From assembly GCA_004794785.1 (NCBI GenBank), contig SJOL01007491.1:409332-473331 (forward strand): 64,000 bases of DNA, read 5' to 3'. A model generated the notes under the pieces. That model searched no databases. It was not told the DNA's origin and saw nothing but the letters and a program-made list of their open reading frames with translations. The stretch is from Opisthorchis felineus (lineage: Eukaryota > Platyhelminthes > Trematoda > Opisthorchiida > Opisthorchiidae). The position numbers and the translations under genes were made by a program. Positions 61,000 to 64,000 of the stretch are shown here, in pieces (positions within the stretch are counted from its first letter, which is position 1; the number at the start of each line of letters is the position of its first letter).

Positions 61000-63500
61000 G
61001 TTAGTATTTGTATGTGGCAGCATTGGTGCGCAGTTCTTTGTGACTGCCCAGATAACCAACCAATTCTTAGTCTGCATTCAGCATTGGTACAAGTGGGTAT
61101 TCCTATCTGTTGTGTCATTTCACTAGAAGAAAACAACCACTAAGGATATAATCAGTCCGTCTCGGGAAATGGCCTGGAACTCGAAATAGCCTAAGACTGT
61201 GCATTTTTAAATTGATCTTCACTTAACGTTCGCTAATGAGTAGCTGGTCTGGAAACTGTGAACAACATGAAGACGGCTGGTATTGACCCGTTGAGCCTGC
61301 CTGAGTAGGTGTGAACAAAGTAGGGTGATTGCTCTGAGGGTCTTAATTTCACATACCAATGAGTGTTTAATAACTTCTGATGTTCCCGATACGGAATTTT
61401 GAGTCACGCGTAAGTTTGACAATCCTGAATATCAAAACTAAGTACTGGGTTCGAAAGTCTACGATACTATTTACACAAAGGTAAGCAAAGTTATACAACG
61501 ACCCTCAAACGTTCACGTTCGTGGCGTCAACCGGTGCACAAGTCTGTCACCGACCGACAAAGTGCACTGTCAAAGTCCGCAAACCAAACAACGGCGAGCA
61601 GAATGTTGGCTCTAGAGTGTGGGTTGCGGTCGTCCCTTCCGAAGACAGTCTCGTGATTCTGATTGACGGGGCGATTACACGGAAATCATGACAGAACAAG
61701 TCAGGGCAGGCTCAGCAAACGGGGCGTGAACACGCATGGGTAAGTAGGTCAGCTGTGCACATTCACACACACATGCTAGTATACCAATGTGGGAGGACGG
61801 GAAGGCCGTTGCGTCAAGGTGAAAAGCGGGTACGGATGAGCAAAACAAGTGGAGATTAAAAGTACATGGACGGAGCAAGCAAATGAATGGGGAGATTATC
61901 AAGGGGTCAAGTTAGATTCGATAGTAAATAGAACCACAGTAGTACTCAAGTCCTTCGTATTTGCTGTTTCCAGCATTCGCATTTCTAATCACAGCATTAC
62001 TAGTTCACTTATAGTAACGGTGCACGGTTGACGCACTAGACTACAGTGCTCAATCCCTACGGCTTCCCACCTGTTTGTGTCCACTCATCATCCAGTCACT
62101 CAGTGATTCAGCAGGCTTTGACGAATCACTGTCGATCATGTGAACATTTTGCTCATATGATCTTGGCGAATTTGCGGAATATCAGTGTATTGCATGGATT
62201 TGTTAGTAGTCAGGCTGTTTGTCAAACACTCGCGATGCTAACGGCACACAAGGGGCTTACTAGATGTGTTGACGTATGGGAACCGTTGATTCATTAGGCA
62301 GTATGACGAATTAGCTTGAGCTGAATTGCACACGTGTGATGCAGGTCACAGTTCACGGCAGTTTAGTTGGCAGGGCAGCCACCTGCCCATCAAGAGGCCG
62401 CTTGTCCAATTCCAGTCCTTTCATTTGCGTTGTGTGTGCTTGAGTCCACATTGAAGACTCCAACTACCCGTCTCTCCTACGCCGGCAAGCGCTCTTTAGA
62501 ATTTAGGAAGAGACGCAGAAGCCCTCCTAATGGACTACCTTATAGTGGCAATCATGTTGCCAAAAATACCATGGAAAAAAATGTCCCTCTAACCGAACTA
62601 CAAGGTTACAGATGTTCAATTAGGTTCGGTTTCTGCAGCCAGAGGAACTTGCATAAGACAAAGTAGCAGGGTGTACCTGAACCCAGTGGGACACTTGTCA
62701 GTTGTCATTTCACCTGGACACCTGCGGTGACATCTGTGTGAGTGACGGGTGTCTTCTACAACAAATACCATAACATTTTCCCAGAGCGTTGCTACGGGAG
62801 ATTCAAGTGGGAAAACACTTTTTACTATCAATGACAAATCTTTGGGAATTATCGGATGCGCGAAGTCCTTCTCGAGCAGATAGGGTTACTGAAGATCCAG
62901 GGGATTTCAAATTCAGCTGCAAGCAGAAATCCGACACTGTGTCGTGGTGTTCAGCAAAGCACTATAAATGGGGTGGTGCATAAAAAGTAATCCACCAACT
63001 GTGGAAATGCCCTCACCTTCACATATCCCAGAACATCACATGGGCTTTTTTAATGCCTGAATCGCACTGGATTGTCTTCTTCATTTAACCGTGGAGGTTT
63101 CAGCTTCCAGCTGTCGAAAATAACTAGACCTTGGCTCTGGATAACACCTTTTCCCATGGAATATACTGACAAAATCTCAGCCATAAGCTGAATTATTATT
63201 TTTTTCACCGTTTAAATTTCCCATAGGACCAACCGGTAAACAATTAAAGCCTCGCTCAATTGGAACAAAGCGATGGGAACAGAAGGTTGCGGGATGAATT
63301 TATTTCGTACAATGCCGTACGCCACAAGGCATGAAAACAGGGTGAAATAACAAATTACAGCTCAACTAATTTTCCTAATTAGGTCTCACATGACGTGACC
63401 CGGTAAGACTGGGTTAGTGTGCATAACATCGGTTTACATAGAATGGTTAGCAATGAGCATTACTTCGCGATGTGAACCCTAACTTGATTTCAACCGATAG
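61000..63500 (+). other. Intronic sequence with family C copy; at least one expected exon not found
   Basis: Between the YH block and the next candidate exon the family has about 60-80 residues (TSLDL, Y-GVN-TGF-R). I found no open frame fitting this. It may be in an exon that has diverged, or the downstream candidate is wrong. Confidence 0.4.
61383..61815 (+). repeat. Family C dispersed repeat, copy C2
   Basis: Direct repeat of 58925-59345. The stretch from 61617 encodes VWVAVVPSEDSLVILIDGA, which differs from copy C1 mostly at conservative positions. It ends in a CA-rich patch (ACATTCACACACACATGC). The rest of the copy has lost its frame. Confidence 0.7.
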
Positions 63501-63565
63501 AAGTGAGTTTCATTGATCACGCAGCTCTTGTTTACAACCAGATGCAAGGCGTTATTGATCAGTCA
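63501..63565 (+). CDS. Probable later receptor ATD exon
   Basis: 65 nt between CAACCGATAG and GTAAGT encode VSFIDHAALVYNQMQGVIDQS, entering in phase 1 and leaving in phase 0. Kainate receptors have TD/TEAALMYDAVHVVA at this point of the amino-terminal domain, and the DHAALVYNQMQ run fits that helix. The fit is short, and the piece that should precede it has not been found, so this is a moderate call. Confidence 0.45.
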
Positions 63566-64000
63566 GTAAGTGCCAGCCGTAAAGGCTCAGAAAGACTTGA
63601 GGTTTTACTGAGCATTTACGGCGGTGCCACAACTCTCATAGTTTAGTAGACCCTGCGCGGGTCCTCCCAATTCGGGAAGTGATTTCGTTTTTCTCCAGTC
63701 CATCGGGGCTTACGCAGCTGCTCAGTTAGCCGAACTCATCTACCAAATGGATCGATTCACGTGAGAGCACGAGGTCTGGTACTGATCTCACTCAATCTTG
63801 GAGTGACACTTTTCACATTGAAGGTGTGAAACTCATACCAAACGGTGCACCAGAATTACTTAGGTTATTTAAATGGCCTGATCCAAGAACGGCAATATCG
63901 TTCGCGCACGTAATGTCACTTTCGGCAAGTATTTCGACCCATGAGCTATTGGGAGCAGGTAAAGAAGACTCAAGAAGCGGATAGATCACAGAGTTAAAAG
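63566..64000 (+). other. End of window; receptor gene presumably continues
   Basis: An open + frame from 63802 to about 63980 includes KLIPNGAPELLRLFKW, which loosely recalls the PW-xG-xxLL-xxIK segment near the end of the amino-terminal domain. No secure splice borders were found. The ligand-binding and channel domains would lie beyond the window. Confidence 0.25.

Noticed and set aside
61000..61143. Continuation of the receptor frame beyond the micro-exon
   Set aside because: The residues after VHHVLVS do not match the family and a GTTAGT donor lies at 61000.
1..64000. Bacterial or viral origin, CRISPR array, operons
   Set aside because: There are no long ORFs, ribosome binding sites or regularly spaced repeats. 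Spliced exons and SINE-like repeats show animal nuclear DNA.

Overview
The window reads as a non-coding-rich piece of an animal genome, most likely a digenean flatworm (trematode), strand + as given. The reasons are scattered spliced exons with GT-AG borders, long introns, simple repeats, no long operon-like ORFs, a Penelope-like retroelement, non-LTR reverse transcriptase scraps, and SINE-like repeats that carry hammerhead ribozymes of the kind known from schistosome Sm-alpha elements. Moderate base composition and large introns would fit a fasciolid-type fluke better than Schistosoma, but the species is an inference.

The one gene I can support is an ionotropic glutamate receptor of the kainate/AMPA-like class on the + strand. 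Three exons of its extracellular amino-terminal domain (49991-50155, 59764-60018, 60762-60934) join with matching splice phase into one continuous frame. A probable micro-exon (60964-60999, after a 29-nt intron) and a probable later exon (63501-63565) follow. The first exon (signal peptide), an exon needed between about 61.0 and 63.5 kb, and the ligand-binding and membrane parts are not found; the gene continues past the right edge.

The 9.6 kb intron between the first two exons is a transposon graveyard: a non-LTR RT scrap with a GADD motif (about 50.9-51.5 kb), a dead Penelope-like element with RT and GIY-YIG domains (about 52.1-54.3 kb) ending in a hammerhead relic, a second non-LTR scrap on the minus strand (55.3-55.5 kb), and one copy of a 0.4 kb repeat whose twin lies 2.5 kb downstream.

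The left 49 kb holds no gene I can defend. It contains about ten copies of a dispersed repeat (family A, at 1, 0.15, 7.9, 8.1, 20.5, 22.9, 23.2, 30.8, 31.7, 48.8 and 49.1 kb) with a hammerhead ribozyme at its 3' part; the copy at the left edge has every conserved core base. A second SINE-like family (B) has a tRNA Ser/Leu-like head and a different hammerhead; two copies lie head to head at 35.14-35.66 kb and a third hammerhead-bearing relic lies at 44 kb. Simple repeats, notably a 130-bp GATA array at 37.4 kb, and a few tRNA-like A/B-box modules complete the picture. The most interesting theme is that three unrelated retroelement types here each carry a hammerhead ribozyme.
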